From Streptomyces sp. ISL-66 (lineage in GTDB: Bacteria; Actinomycetota; Actinomycetes; Streptomycetales; Streptomycetaceae), in the NCBI RefSeq assembly GCF_018614135.1, contig NZ_JAGGOW010000048.1:1-64000 (forward strand): a stretch of 64,000 nt of DNA, read 5' to 3'. The notes beneath the pieces were generated by a model, which did not search any database, was not told the DNA's origin, and saw only the letters and a list, made by a program, of their open reading frames with translations. This document shows positions 51,901 through 60,525 of this stretch, one piece after another. Made by a program: the position numbers and the translations under genes. Positions within the stretch are counted from its first letter, which is position 1, and each line of letters starts with the position of its first letter.

Positions 51901-52938
51901 TTGACTGAATCCCCGCGGCCGACCCCGGCGAGCGCCGGCTGGGAGCCGAGTGGGAGCCACACCCGCACCTTCATGGCCTGGCCCGCGCTGGACGCGATCT
52001 GGGAGGAAGACCTGCGTTCCGTACGCGAGGACATCGCGAGGATCGCCCGGGCCGTCGGAGAGTACGAGGCGGTCGTGATGATGGCCCGGCCCGAGCAGGT
52101 GGACGCGGCGCGGCGGGCCGTCGGCTCCCAGGTCGAGGTCATCCCGCTGACCGTCGACGACCTGTGGGCCCGGGACACCGTCCCCGTCTTCGTCGAGGAG
52201 GGCGGCAAGGTCACCGGCGTCGACTTGAACTTCAACGGCTGGGGCGACAAGCAGGAGCACAAGAACGACGGGGCGGTCGGTCGCACCCTGCTCCAGAAGT
52301 ACGGGATCCCCCGGAACCAGGCTCCGCTGGTCGCCGAGGGCGGCTCCTTCGAGACCGACGGCGAGGGCACCCTGCTGATCGCCGAGAGCTCGATCGTCAA
52401 CGACAGCCGCAACCGCGGCAAGAACCGGGACGTGATCGAGGCGGAGCTCAAGCAGACCCTGGGCGTCGAGAAGGTCGTGTGGCTGGCCGGCGTGCGCGGT
52501 GAGGACATCACGGACGCCCACGTGGACAGCCTCGTACGGTTCACCGCGCCCCGGGTCGTCCTGCTGGACCGCGCGCACCCGGGAACCCCGCCGGACTCCT
52601 GGTCGCGCTCCGCCGACCAGGCCAAGTCCGTCCTGTCGAAGGCGACCGACGCCCGCGGCCGCCGCTTCGAGATCATCGACCTTCCGCAGCCCGACCTGGA
52701 CAGGATCACGGGCAGGGGAGACGACTTCGTGGCGACCTACGCCAACATCTACGTGGCCAACGGCGCCGTCTTCATGCCGCTGTTCGGGGACCGTCAAGCC
52801 GACGACCGGGCCCGCGGCATTCTGCGGGAGCACTTCCCCGAGCGGGAGGTCGTACCGGTCGCCATCGACACGATTGCCTCGGGCGGCGGCGGCATCCACT
52901 GCTCGACCCACGATCAGCCGGGCCAGCCTGCGGCCTGA
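51901..52938 (+). CDS. Agmatine/peptidyl-arginine deiminase family protein
   Basis: A 345-residue guanidino-modifying enzyme of the PAD_porph type. Landmarks: HTRTFMAWP, DDLWARDTVPVFVEEGG (Asp), EGGSFETDGEGTLLIAESS, EDITDAHVDSLVRF (His) and the nucleophile Cys in ASGGGGIHCSTHDQP. It should convert agmatine to N-carbamoylputrescine or deiminate an arginine derivative. There is no signal peptide in this reading, although some relatives are exported. The start is a TTG at 51901 because conserved sequence begins soon after; the ribosome site is weak. Confidence 0.88.
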   Translation: MTESPRPTPASAGWEPSGSHTRTFMAWPALDAIWEEDLRSVREDIARIARAVGEYEAVVMMARPEQVDAARRAVGSQVEVIPLTVDDLWARDTVPVFVEEGGKVTGVDLNFNGWGDKQEHKNDGAVGRTLLQKYGIPRNQAPLVAEGGSFETDGEGTLLIAESSIVNDSRNRGKNRDVIEAELKQTLGVEKVVWLAGVRGEDITDAHVDSLVRFTAPRVVLLDRAHPGTPPDSWSRSADQAKSVLSKATDARGRRFEIIDLPQPDLDRITGRGDDFVATYANIYVANGAVFMPLFGDRQADDRARGILREHFPEREVVPVAIDTIASGGGGIHCSTHDQPGQPAA

Positions 52939-53083
52939 CGACGTCTGCGTCCTGACGGCGCCTCGGCCTGAAGGCGCCGCCTGGAGCCCGGCTGAATGGG
53001 CGCGGGGCAATCGGGTGGCGGCCGGCGACCGGCCCGCGCGACGCGCGGGGGAGGGCGCGGGAGGCGTCGTACCGTGGCTGACC

Positions 53084-54016
53084 ATGACGCTCCAGAGCGA
53101 CCGGGCCGGGCAGGCCGAGCAGAGCGAACCGACCGCGCCCCAGGCACCGGCCGAGCCGACCGGGCCCCACGTACCGGCCGGGCCGTACGGTCCGCACGAG
53201 GACACCGACCGGATCCGGGCGATGGTGCGGGACATCGATCCCGGGGCCGCCTGGGCGGTCGGTGGTCCGGGCGGCCCGGGCGGGCCGGACGCGATGGTTG
53301 AGGCCGGAGCCGGAGCCGGAGCCAAGGCCAAGGCCAAGGCCGAGGCCGAGGCCGGAGTGGGGGCCGAGGCCGGAGTGGGGGCCGAGGCAGAGCCGGGAAC
53401 GGGGACCGGAGGTCCGGCCCCGGCCGGTGCGCTCGATGTCGGCGGGCTGACGGCCGTGCTGGCCGTCTGGCCCGTCATCGGGATCCTCGTGGACGCGGGG
53501 GAGCTGAGCCTGCACACCCCTCTCACCGCGTACGGGGCCGGCGACGGCCTGCCCGCCGGAACCACCGCCCACCACCTGCTCACCCACGGCGGCGGGCCGT
53601 CGTCCGCCCTCGCCGGGCTCACCGCCCTCGCCGAGCGGCTGTGCGGCAGCCCCCTCGCCGGATTCGCCGCGGACCGGATCTGGGGCCCGCTCGGCATGAC
53701 CCGGACCCGCTTCGCCGCCGACGGAACCCTGCGCGCGCCCATCGCCGACCTCGCCCGTTTCCTGAGCCACCTCCTCGCACCGGCGGCGGACGGGCCCGTC
53801 AGCCGCGCGTGGACCGCCGAATCGCTGCGCATCCGCACCGGCGAGCTCATCCCTGCCCGGGGCCTCCTCTGGCATCCGGCCCCGCAGGGAGCCTGGTCCC
53901 ACGGCGAAGGCCCCGCCGTCTGGATCTCCCCCCGCCGACAGCGCTGGGCCGCCCTCGTGCCGACGGCTCCGTCGGACTCGCTCCGCACAGCCTTCCGCGA
54001 TGCGGTCTTCACCTGA
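53084..54016 (+). CDS. Beta-lactamase-fold protein lacking the catalytic residues
   Basis: The C-terminal 200 residues match serine beta-lactamase/class C-type hydrolases (VIGILVDAGELSLHTPLTAY, AHHLLTHGGG, AADRIWGPLGMTRTRFAADG). The SxxK motif expected in VASLTKVLAVWP-like context reads VGGLTAVLAVWP, so Ser and Lys are Gly and Ala. The YxN block between HLLTH and the GPLGMT helix is missing. The N-terminus holds a long low-complexity run (GAKAKAKAEAEAGVGAEAG) from codon repeats. It is probably an inactive paralogue or decaying gene. The ATG at 53084 has no good ribosome site; translation may depend on the gene before. Confidence 0.75.
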   Translation: MTLQSDRAGQAEQSEPTAPQAPAEPTGPHVPAGPYGPHEDTDRIRAMVRDIDPGAAWAVGGPGGPGGPDAMVEAGAGAGAKAKAKAEAEAGVGAEAGVGAEAEPGTGTGGPAPAGALDVGGLTAVLAVWPVIGILVDAGELSLHTPLTAYGAGDGLPAGTTAHHLLTHGGGPSSALAGLTALAERLCGSPLAGFAADRIWGPLGMTRTRFAADGTLRAPIADLARFLSHLLAPAADGPVSRAWTAESLRIRTGELIPARGLLWHPAPQGAWSHGEGPAVWISPRRQRWAALVPTAPSDSLRTAFRDAVFT

Positions 54017-54056
54017 ACTGCCCTCCTTGGGAAGGCTGTCGTATTCTCGGCGGGTC

Positions 54057-54620
54057 ATGAGGAGAACCCGTCGGCGGGACCGCGACGTGCCCGGTCCGCA
54101 GAGTCCGTGGGACGAGATCGTCCCCGGCCTCTGGATGGGCGGCCACCTCTGGACCGGCCCGGCCGGGGAGCTGTGGCCGGTCGTCGTCGGCGCCGAGTTC
54201 GACCTCGCGATCAGCCTCTTCACCCGACCGGGCCACGGCCCCGACCCGCATGTGGAACACCTGGTCGCGGAGATGCCCGACGCTCCGCTCACGGGCGCGC
54301 AGCTCCGTACCGTCCAACGGCTCGCGGGCGCGGCCCGTGCCGCGCTCGACTCCGGACGGACGATCCTCGTCCGCTGCCATTCCGGTTACAACCGGTCCGG
54401 CCTCGTCGTCGCCCAATGCCTCGCCGCCATCGGCCTCGCGCCGGACGCCGCCATCGGCCTCGCGCCGGACGCCGCCATCGGCCTCGTCCGCCACAAGCGC
54501 TCGCCCCGGGCCTTGCACAACGGGACCTTCACCGCCTTCCTCGCCACCGGACTGGACGCCGCCGCCCTGCTCGTCGACCTCGACGCCGACCCCGCGTCCG
54601 AGCCCGATCCGCTCCCGTAG
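54057..54620 (+). CDS. Dual-specificity/tyrosine phosphatase-like protein
   Basis: A 187-residue protein with the cysteine phosphatase loop LVRCHSGYNRSGLVVAQCLA (Cys-x5-Arg) and an upstream SPWDEIVPGLWMGGHLW segment typical of dual-specificity phosphatases. The general-acid Asp is likely in the DLAISLF...MPDAPL region. Behind the P-loop lies a tandem duplication (IGLAPDAA IGLAPDAA IGLV), coded by 24-bp repeats at 54423-54470. It starts 40 bp after the beta-lactamase-like gene. The substrate is unknown. Confidence 0.85.
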   Translation: MRRTRRRDRDVPGPQSPWDEIVPGLWMGGHLWTGPAGELWPVVVGAEFDLAISLFTRPGHGPDPHVEHLVAEMPDAPLTGAQLRTVQRLAGAARAALDSGRTILVRCHSGYNRSGLVVAQCLAAIGLAPDAAIGLAPDAAIGLVRHKRSPRALHNGTFTAFLATGLDAAALLVDLDADPASEPDPLP

Positions 54621-54715
54621 CCGCGACGGTCCCCGAAGCGCGGACCCGCGATGGCCGACGTACGGTGAGCGCGAGATCACCGACCGTCTGGTCCCGGCTG
54701 CGCGGAGGTACACGG

Positions 54716-54898
54716 ATGCGTACGGTCCACGGGACCACCCTCGACGGACTCGGGCCCGGGGCCCGGGTTAAGGGCAGCTGGGCTTTCCGCGAGGCGGACG
54801 CCGGCATCCGGATGGCTCCGTTCAGCCGTGCCGGAGGGCGCTGCCCCGGGGAGCAGCCGGCTGACCTGAACCCCCGGAAGCCGAACCGCCGACCCTGA
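54716..54898 (+). CDS. Small protein of unknown function (60 residues)
   Basis: GGAGG lies 7 nt before the ATG at 54716, a good ribosome site in otherwise gene-free sequence. The frame reads MRTVHGTTLDGLGPGARVKG and ends in a basic tail (NPRKPNRRP). No family, signal peptide or membrane helix is recognised. It may be a truncated gene or a genuine short one. About 95 bp separate it from the phosphatase gene. Confidence 0.35.
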   Translation: MRTVHGTTLDGLGPGARVKGSWAFREADAGIRMAPFSRAGGRCPGEQPADLNPRKPNRRP

Positions 54899-54964
54899 AG
54901 CCCCGCGACATCATCCTGAGCATTCCGCCGGCCCACCCGGCCCACTCGACCCCACGAGGAATCC

Positions 54965-56143
54965 ATGTCCGACGCCGCGACCTCCGAGTCCACCGACCCG
55001 GACGCCGACCAGCTGGGCGCTCTGTGCCGGAAGCTGGCCGAGGCCGCCGACGCCGTCGGCGAAGCCGCCGGCTACGCCTCCCGACTGGCCCTCGGCTCCC
55101 GACTGCCGTTCACCGCCCTGGGCTTCGGCAGCCGCCGCCGCGCGGCCTGGCGCACACTGCTGCGCGCCCTCACCGACCCCGCCGGACTCGGCTGGGCCCC
55201 CCGGGGCAGGGGCGTGGCGCGAGCCGGCTGGCTGGCCGGGGTCTTCGCGGGCCGGGAGAACCTCGCCGTCAGCCTCGCCGTGTGCGGGCTCAAGGGCCGG
55301 ATCCGGGTCGCGAACACGTGCAACCCGGGCCTGAAGGAGGATCCGGACGCGGCCGTGGTCCTCCGGGCCGTCGAGGACGACCGGCAGGCGGACGCGGTGC
55401 GGGAGTTCCGCGACCTCGTGCGCAGGCAGGGCGCCGGACCGGCCTTCGCGCTGCTGAACCCGTCCTTCGCCGACATCCTGGCCTGGAACGCGCTGACCGA
55501 CGACAACCCCTTCAACGACCACGCCGGCTGGCAGGTCGCCACGGGCCGGGCCATGGCCGCCGAACCGCTCCTCGGGCTGGGCGCCGCCTTCCTGGCCTTC
55601 TTCGACCGCGGCCCCGCCTGCGCTGAGCCGGAGACCGGCCTCCTCGCGGAGCCGGACACCACCGGCACCCCGGCCGGATACCTGCGCAACGCCGGCCTGA
55701 TCGCCACGGCCGGGGGAGCTGTCCTGCTCCAGCTGGTCACCGGGGCCGACGGGACCGAGCGGTGCGTGGTCCAACTCGCCGGCCCACCAAGGGATCCGGG
55801 CCGCGTGGAAGCCTCGCACGAGGCCCACGACGCGTACGATGCCGACGAGGCGTACGAGCCCTACGTGGTGTACGTCCGCACGGTGGCCGCGACCGTACGC
55901 CGCCTCGTGCCCTCCGGCACCGAACTGGCTCTGGTCGGCCGCGGCCCGGGCGCCCTCGCAGCCGAACGACTCTCCCTGAGCAGGGAGTTCACCACCGTCT
56001 ACCCGGCCGCCCGACTCTGCTGCCACCCCGAGTCCGAGCCCGACCTCGCCGCCCTGGCCGCCTTCCGGGGCCGGGTCACCGCCACCCACCTCACGGGCGT
56101 GCCGGGCCGCCCCGACGTCCTCCTCCCGGGGAGGGCGCTGTGA
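54965..56143 (+). CDS. Hypothetical protein paired with a WXG100 protein
   Basis: A 392-residue protein with a helical N-terminus (LCRKLAEAADAVGEAAGYAS) and a mixed alpha/beta remainder including LLNPSFADILAWNALTDDNP and TELALVGRGPGALAAERLSL, the latter resembling the nucleophile-elbow area of lipase-3/alpha-beta hydrolases, though GRGPG has no Ser. No signal peptide. Its stop overlaps the GTG of a WXG100-like gene, so it may be a type VII secretion-linked effector or chaperone. I do not recognise a family. Confidence 0.7.
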   Translation: MSDAATSESTDPDADQLGALCRKLAEAADAVGEAAGYASRLALGSRLPFTALGFGSRRRAAWRTLLRALTDPAGLGWAPRGRGVARAGWLAGVFAGRENLAVSLAVCGLKGRIRVANTCNPGLKEDPDAAVVLRAVEDDRQADAVREFRDLVRRQGAGPAFALLNPSFADILAWNALTDDNPFNDHAGWQVATGRAMAAEPLLGLGAAFLAFFDRGPACAEPETGLLAEPDTTGTPAGYLRNAGLIATAGGAVLLQLVTGADGTERCVVQLAGPPRDPGRVEASHEAHDAYDADEAYEPYVVYVRTVAATVRRLVPSGTELALVGRGPGALAAERLSLSREFTTVYPAARLCCHPESEPDLAALAAFRGRVTATHLTGVPGRPDVLLPGRAL

Positions 56144-56424
56144 GGGACCTTCCCGTCACCGCCCCGGCCGACGGCCTGCGCGCCCACTCGGCCGCCCTGC
56201 GCTCGCACGCCGAGCGGCTCCGCCGCGCCGCGGGCGACCTGCGCTGGCAGGGCCCGCGGGCCGATGCCTTCCGCGCGGAGGTGACCACCCTGGCCGACCG
56301 CTGCACGACCGCGGCGGGCGGCCTCGACCTCGCCGCGGCCCAACTCGTCGGCAAACCTCCCGGCCGCAGCACTAGAGGAGCAGGGAAAGGAGCAGGACGA
56401 AGCCCAGGCCGACGACCGAGATGA
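56140..56424 (+). CDS. WXG100 (ESAT-6-like) protein
   Basis: A 94-residue helical-hairpin protein with the WxG turn in LRRAAGDLRWQGPRADAF. It starts at a GTG overlapping the preceding stop (GTGA). Such proteins are secreted by type VII systems or chaperone larger effectors. The C-terminal basic tail (GKGAGRSPGRRPR) overlaps the convergent gluconate permease gene by 53 bp. No ESX secretion gene (EccC, EccD, MycP) is in the window, so export would rely on a system elsewhere. Confidence 0.78.
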   Translation: MRDLPVTAPADGLRAHSAALRSHAERLRRAAGDLRWQGPRADAFRAEVTTLADRCTTAAGGLDLAAAQLVGKPPGRSTRGAGKGAGRSPGRRPR

Positions 56425-57769
56425 TGGTCTCCATCACCGACCATGTCTTGAGGGTCTGTCCTACCGTCATGCCGAAGTACTCCTTGACCAGCCAGAAGCC
56501 GGCGTCGTTGACGTGGCTGAAGAACAGCGAACCCGATCCGATGGCCAGGACCAGCAGGGCGGTCTCCGTCGTGGACATGCCCGCCGCGAGCGGGGCCACC
56601 AGGCCGGCCGCCGAGATCGTGGCGACCGTCGCCGAGCCCGTCGCCAGACGGATGGCCACGGCGATGAGCCAAGCGAGCAGGAGGGCCGGGATCGCCCAGT
56701 TCTTCGACAGGTCCATGACCATCTGGCCCATGCCCACGTCGATCAGCGTCTGCTTGAAACCGCCGCCCGCGCCCACGATCAGCAGGATGCCCGCGATCGG
56801 GGCCAGCGACTTCTCCACCGTCACCGAGATCCGCGCCTTGGTGAAGCCGGCCGCCCGGCCGAGGGTGAACATGCCGACCAGCACCGCCGCGAGCAGTGCG
56901 ATCAGCGGGGAGCCGGCGATGTCGGTGACCCGCTGGAAGGAGTCGGCCGGGTCGTTGACGACGATGTCGACCAGCGCCTTGATCAGCATCAGGGCCACCG
57001 GCAGCAGCACGGTGAAGACCGTCGCCCCGAAGCGGGGCCGGTGCTCCAGCTCCTGGGAGGGGCGCTGCGGGACCATGTGCTCGGGCGCCGGGATGTCCAC
57101 CCAGCGGGCGGCGTACCGGGCGAAGAGCGGGCCGGCGATCACGACGGTGGGTAGGGCGACCACGACGCCGAGCGCGAGGGTGACCCCCAGGTTGGCGTGG
57201 AGCGCGTCGACGGCGACCAGTGGACCGGGGTGCGGCGGGATCAGCCCGTGCATCACCGACAGGCCGGCGAGGGCCGGGATGCCGATCCGCATGAGTGAGT
57301 AGTTGCCGCGCTTGGCCACCAGCAGGACCACCGGGATCAGCAGCACGATGCCGACCTCGAAGAAGAGCGGCAGCCCGATCACCGACGCGATGAGCACCGT
57401 GGCCCACGGCATGGCCCGGCCCTTGGCGCGGGCCAGGATCGTGTCGACGATCTCGTCCGCGCCGCCGGAGTCGGCCAGCAGCTTTCCGAGTATCGCGCCC
57501 AGCGCGATCAGTACGCCGACGCCCGCGACGGTCGAGCCGAGCCCGGCCGTGAAGCTGGCGACGGTCTTGGCCAACGGCGCGCCCGCCAGCACTCCGAGGG
57601 CGAGCGAGCCGAGCGTCAGCGCCAGGAAGGCGTGCAGCTTGAGGCGGGTGATGAGCAGGACGATGACGGCGATGCCCGCGAGGACGGCGACGCCCAGCTG
57701 GGCGTTGCCGGCCGAAGTGATCGGTTCGGCGGCGGCCGCTGCCAGAGTCTCGACGCTGAGACTGGTCAC
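56372..57769 (-). CDS. gntP: GntP family gluconate:H+ symporter
   Basis: A 465-residue permease with 12-14 membrane helices. GntP landmarks: RLKLHAFLALTLGSLALGVL, SGGADEIVDTILARAKGRAM, IGLPLFFEVGIVLLIPVVLL, SVMHGLIPPHPGPLVAVDAL and the C-terminal HVNDAGFWLVKEYFGMTVGQ. GTG start at 57769 with AAGGAA upstream. It lies 112 bp behind the gluconokinase gene on the same strand, with an 8-bp repeat array between. Together they import and phosphorylate gluconate for the pentose-phosphate or Entner-Doudoroff route. Confidence 0.95.
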   Translation of the reverse strand: MTSLSVETLAAAAAEPITSAGNAQLGVAVLAGIAVIVLLITRLKLHAFLALTLGSLALGVLAGAPLAKTVASFTAGLGSTVAGVGVLIALGAILGKLLADSGGADEIVDTILARAKGRAMPWATVLIASVIGLPLFFEVGIVLLIPVVLLVAKRGNYSLMRIGIPALAGLSVMHGLIPPHPGPLVAVDALHANLGVTLALGVVVALPTVVIAGPLFARYAARWVDIPAPEHMVPQRPSQELEHRPRFGATVFTVLLPVALMLIKALVDIVVNDPADSFQRVTDIAGSPLIALLAAVLVGMFTLGRAAGFTKARISVTVEKSLAPIAGILLIVGAGGGFKQTLIDVGMGQMVMDLSKNWAIPALLLAWLIAVAIRLATGSATVATISAAGLVAPLAAGMSTTETALLVLAIGSGSLFFSHVNDAGFWLVKEYFGMTVGQTLKTWSVMETIISVVGLGFVLLLSLLL

Positions 57770-57818
57770 GGTGACGGTTCCTTCGTTCTCGTTCTCGGGT
57801 GTGTGGGGTGGAACGGTC

Positions 57819-57858
57819 GGGCCTACGGGCCTACGGGCCTACGGGCCCACGGGCCCAC
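57819..57858. repeat. Five 8-bp tandem repeats between gntK and gntP
   Basis: GGGCCTAC three times and GGGCCCAC twice, head to tail. The GGGCCC parts are self-complementary and could make a small hairpin that tunes gntP expression; simple slippage is equally possible. Confidence 0.75.
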
Positions 57859-57881
57859 GGGGCTGCGCGCGGCCGAGCGGT

Positions 57882-58397
57882 CTACGACGCCGCTGCCGGG
57901 AGGCCGCGCAGGGCGACCAGTGCCCGTGCGGTGATCTCCTCCGGGGTTCCGGACACGTCGACGCGTACGCCGAGCTCGTCCGCCTGGAGCGGCTCCAGCG
58001 CGTCGAACTGCGAATCGAGCAGCGTGGTGGGCATGAAGTGCCCCTTGCGCGCCGCCATCCGCTCCTCGATCAGCGGCCGTTCGCCGGTGAGGTGGACGAA
58101 TACGGTGGCGGGCGAGGCGGCGCGCAGCCGGTCCCGGTAGACGCGCTTGAGCGCGGAGGCGGCGACGACCCCGCCACTGCGCCCGGCCCGACTGCGCATC
58201 CATTCCCCGATGGCGTCCAGCCAGGGCCACCGGTCGGTGTCGTCCAGGGGCGTGCCGGTGGACATCTTGGCGACGTTGGCCGCCGGGTGGAAGGCGTCAC
58301 CCTCCGCATAGGGCAGGGCGAGCGCGTCGGCGAGCAGCCGGCCCACGGTCGTCTTGCCTGTCCCGGCCACGCCCATCACCACAATGACGCGTTTCAC
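57882..58397 (-). CDS. gntK: Gluconokinase
   Basis: A 171-residue P-loop kinase: VIVVMGVAGTGKTTVGRLLA (Walker A), ALPYAEGDAFHPAANVAKMS (substrate-binding), DDTDRWPWLDAIGEWM and MAARKGHFMPTTLLDSQFDA. It phosphorylates gluconate to 6-phosphogluconate. The GTG at 58397 has GAGGTG upstream and lies beside the GntR gene, divergently. A TACGTA-G-TACGTA repeat is in the shared promoter. Confidence 0.95.
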   Translation of the reverse strand: MKRVIVVMGVAGTGKTTVGRLLADALALPYAEGDAFHPAANVAKMSTGTPLDDTDRWPWLDAIGEWMRSRAGRSGGVVAASALKRVYRDRLRAASPATVFVHLTGERPLIEERMAARKGHFMPTTLLDSQFDALEPLQADELGVRVDVSGTPEEITARALVALRGLPAAAS

Positions 58398-58464
58398 CGC
58401 GCACCTCGTCTCGCTGTCCTCGTCGACATCGGCCCGTCCGGCGCCTGGCACCACTGAAACCCAT

Positions 58465-58477
58465 TACGTAGTACGTA
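58465..58477. promoter_or_regulatory. Probable GntR operator
   Basis: TACGTA-G-TACGTA, a palindromic direct/inverted repeat embedded in ATTACGTAGTACGTATT, lies between divergent gntK and the GntR gene, 68-80 nt before gntK and 66-78 nt before the regulator. Its position fits a repressor controlling both. Confidence 0.75.
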
Positions 58478-58542
58478 TTCAAGAGTCCTGGCTAAAACAT
58501 CACATCTTTTGTCCGCCCGGGGGTCACCGTACGCTTACGCCC

Positions 58543-59307
58543 ATGACCACAGAAGGCCCGGACGCCCCGGACATCCCGGATGGCACGGACAGCGACCAGG
58601 CCGGCCGCGGAGGCCAGGGTCAGGGGCTCCATGCGCGCGTGCTCGACACCCTCGGCCTCGCGATCACCGCCGGGGAGCACCCGCCCGGCAGTGTTCTGCG
58701 CACCGATGAGATCGCCGAGCGCTTCGGCGCCTCCCGCACCGTGGTCCGCGAAGTCGTACGCGTCCTGGAGTCGATGCATCTGGTCGAGTCCCGCCGCCGG
58801 GTCGGAGTCACCGTCCGCCCCACGGAGGAGTGGAACGTCTACGACCCGCGCGTCATCCGCTGGCGCCTCGCCGGCACCGACCGGCCGCGCCAGCTGCGTT
58901 CCCTGACCGTGCTGCGTTCCGCCATCGAGCCGGTCGCGGCCGGGCTGGCGGCCGCCCGGGCCACCCCGGAGCAGTGTGCCGAGCTCACGGAGGCGGCCCT
59001 CGGCATGGTCCGTACCTCGCGCGGCCATCAGCTCGACGGGTACCTCCACCACGACATCGCCTTCCACCGGATCGTGCTCAACGCCTCCGGCAACGAGATG
59101 TTCGCGCGGCTGGGCGACGTCGTGGCCGAGGTGCTGACCGGCCGCACCCAGCACGCGGTGATGTACCACGACCCCGACCCGGCCGCCGTCACCCTGCACG
59201 TGCGGGTGGCCGAGGCGGTACGGGAGGGGGACGCGGCCCGTGCGGAGGCGCTGACGCGGCAGATCGCGGTGGGCGCCCTGGAGGAGTTGGACGTGCTCGC
59301 CCCGTAG
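58543..59307 (+). CDS. gntR: GntR/FadR family transcriptional regulator
   Basis: A 254-residue regulator. The N-terminal winged helix is HARVLDTLGLAITAGEHPPG, RTDEIAERFGASRTVVREVV; the C-terminal all-helical FCD domain has LRSAIEPVAAGLAAARATPE, LDGYLHHDIAFHRIVLNASG and the metal-ligand histidines. It is divergent from gntK-gntP with a palindrome between, so a gluconate-responsive repressor is likely. The start is ATG 58543; the ribosome site is weak and a leaderless message is possible. Confidence 0.93.
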   Translation: MTTEGPDAPDIPDGTDSDQAGRGGQGQGLHARVLDTLGLAITAGEHPPGSVLRTDEIAERFGASRTVVREVVRVLESMHLVESRRRVGVTVRPTEEWNVYDPRVIRWRLAGTDRPRQLRSLTVLRSAIEPVAAGLAAARATPEQCAELTEAALGMVRTSRGHQLDGYLHHDIAFHRIVLNASGNEMFARLGDVVAEVLTGRTQHAVMYHDPDPAAVTLHVRVAEAVREGDAARAEALTRQIAVGALEELDVLAP

Positions 59308-59397
59308 CGCCGCCGACCGAAACCCCTCCGAGAACCCCCCGGGCGTGGGATCAGGACCCGGGTCGGTACCCGGCCCGGCACCAGGTCGGATCCCGGG

Positions 59398-60270
59398 TCA
59401 GGGCTGCTCGGGGAAACCCGCGAAGTAGCCGGCGGCCATGTCCGCGTCGCCGTGGCCCAGGGCGTCGGCGCGGTGGAAGCGCGCCCGCGCGGCGACCGCC
59501 AGGTCGACCCGCACCCCGGCCTCCTCGGCGGCTTCGGAGATCAGACCGGTGTCCTTCTCGGCGCCCCGGACCGTGAAGCTCGGCGCGAAGTCCCTTTCCA
59601 GCACGGCCCGCATCTTGGCTTGAAGGTAGGGGTTGTCCATCGGACCGCCGGTCAGGGCCTGCGCGAAGAGGTCCGTATCCACCCCGAGACCCTCGGCCAG
59701 CGCCAGGGCCTCGCCGACCGCCGCCGTCACGGTGATCGCGTACCCGACTGTGGCCAGCTTCAGCCGTGTCGCCGCGCCCGGTTCGTCCCCGGCCCGCAGC
59801 ACCTTGCTGCCGATGGCCGCGAACACCGGATCCAGGCGGGGGTCGGCCGGGCCGGAGGCGAGCACCACGAGGGTTCCGGCCTCGGCCGGCTGACGGGTGC
59901 CCTGCACCGGGGCGTCGACGAAGACCAGCCCGTGCTCGCCCGCGAAAGCGGCCAGTTCGTCGAGCGCGGTCACGCCGACCGTACCCATCTGCGCCCATAC
60001 TTGACCGGCGGTCAGGCCCTCCACGGCCGCCGCCATGGCCCGCGCCACCGCCGGGCCGTCGGCCAGCATGGTGAGCACCACGTCGGCCCCGGCCACCGCC
60101 TCGGCGGGCGCGTCGGCGACCACGGCGCCGTCGGCGGCCAGCGCCGCGGCCTTCTCCCGGGTCCGGTTCCATACCCTGACCTCGTGGCCGGCCCGGAGCA
60201 GGTTCCGGGCCATGCCCGATCCCATGATTCCGGTTCCCAGCAGTGCGACAGTGCTCACGGCGTCACTCAC
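59398..60270 (-). CDS. NAD(P)-dependent beta-hydroxyacid dehydrogenase
   Basis: A 290-residue enzyme of the 3-hydroxyisobutyrate/tartronate-semialdehyde/glyoxylate reductase family: VALLGTGIMGSGMARNLLRA (NAD motif), VFVDAPVQGTRQPAEAGTL (substrate motif), ATRLKLATVGYAITVTAAVG with the catalytic Lys and GGPMDNPYLQAKM. GTG start at 60270 with GAGGGA upstream. It is convergent with the GntR gene, so association with gluconate metabolism is only positional. A succinic-semialdehyde or glyoxylate role is also possible. Confidence 0.9.
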   Translation of the reverse strand: MSDAVSTVALLGTGIMGSGMARNLLRAGHEVRVWNRTREKAAALAADGAVVADAPAEAVAGADVVLTMLADGPAVARAMAAAVEGLTAGQVWAQMGTVGVTALDELAAFAGEHGLVFVDAPVQGTRQPAEAGTLVVLASGPADPRLDPVFAAIGSKVLRAGDEPGAATRLKLATVGYAITVTAAVGEALALAEGLGVDTDLFAQALTGGPMDNPYLQAKMRAVLERDFAPSFTVRGAEKDTGLISEAAEEAGVRVDLAVAARARFHRADALGHGDADMAAGYFAGFPEQP

Positions 60271-60315
60271 TCTCGATCGTCCCTCAGGTGCGTCTGCGGG
60301 AACAGTCTCCATGGC

Positions 60316-60339
60316 CGGGCGGGGCGATCACCCCGCCCG
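60316..60339. terminator. Perfect 9-bp hairpin upstream of the hydroxyacid dehydrogenase
   Basis: CGGGCGGGG/CCCCGCCCG with a 6-nt loop, in the gap before the dehydrogenase gene and after the Rrf2 gene end. It probably ends the Rrf2 transcript. Confidence 0.6.
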
Positions 60340-60525
60340 GGGACACCGGGTCCGGATCCGGCGGGCCCGCTGCTTCGGCTCACGGCGTGCGCGGACGACC
60401 TTGCGCTCGGCCCCGGAAGGCCCTTGCCGGGGCCGAGGGTTGAGTGGGGGGATCAGGGTGGTGAGGAGCGACAGGTCGTGGATGCCGGCGAGTCCGGGCC
60501 TTTCGATGAGCTCGGCTTCGACGGG

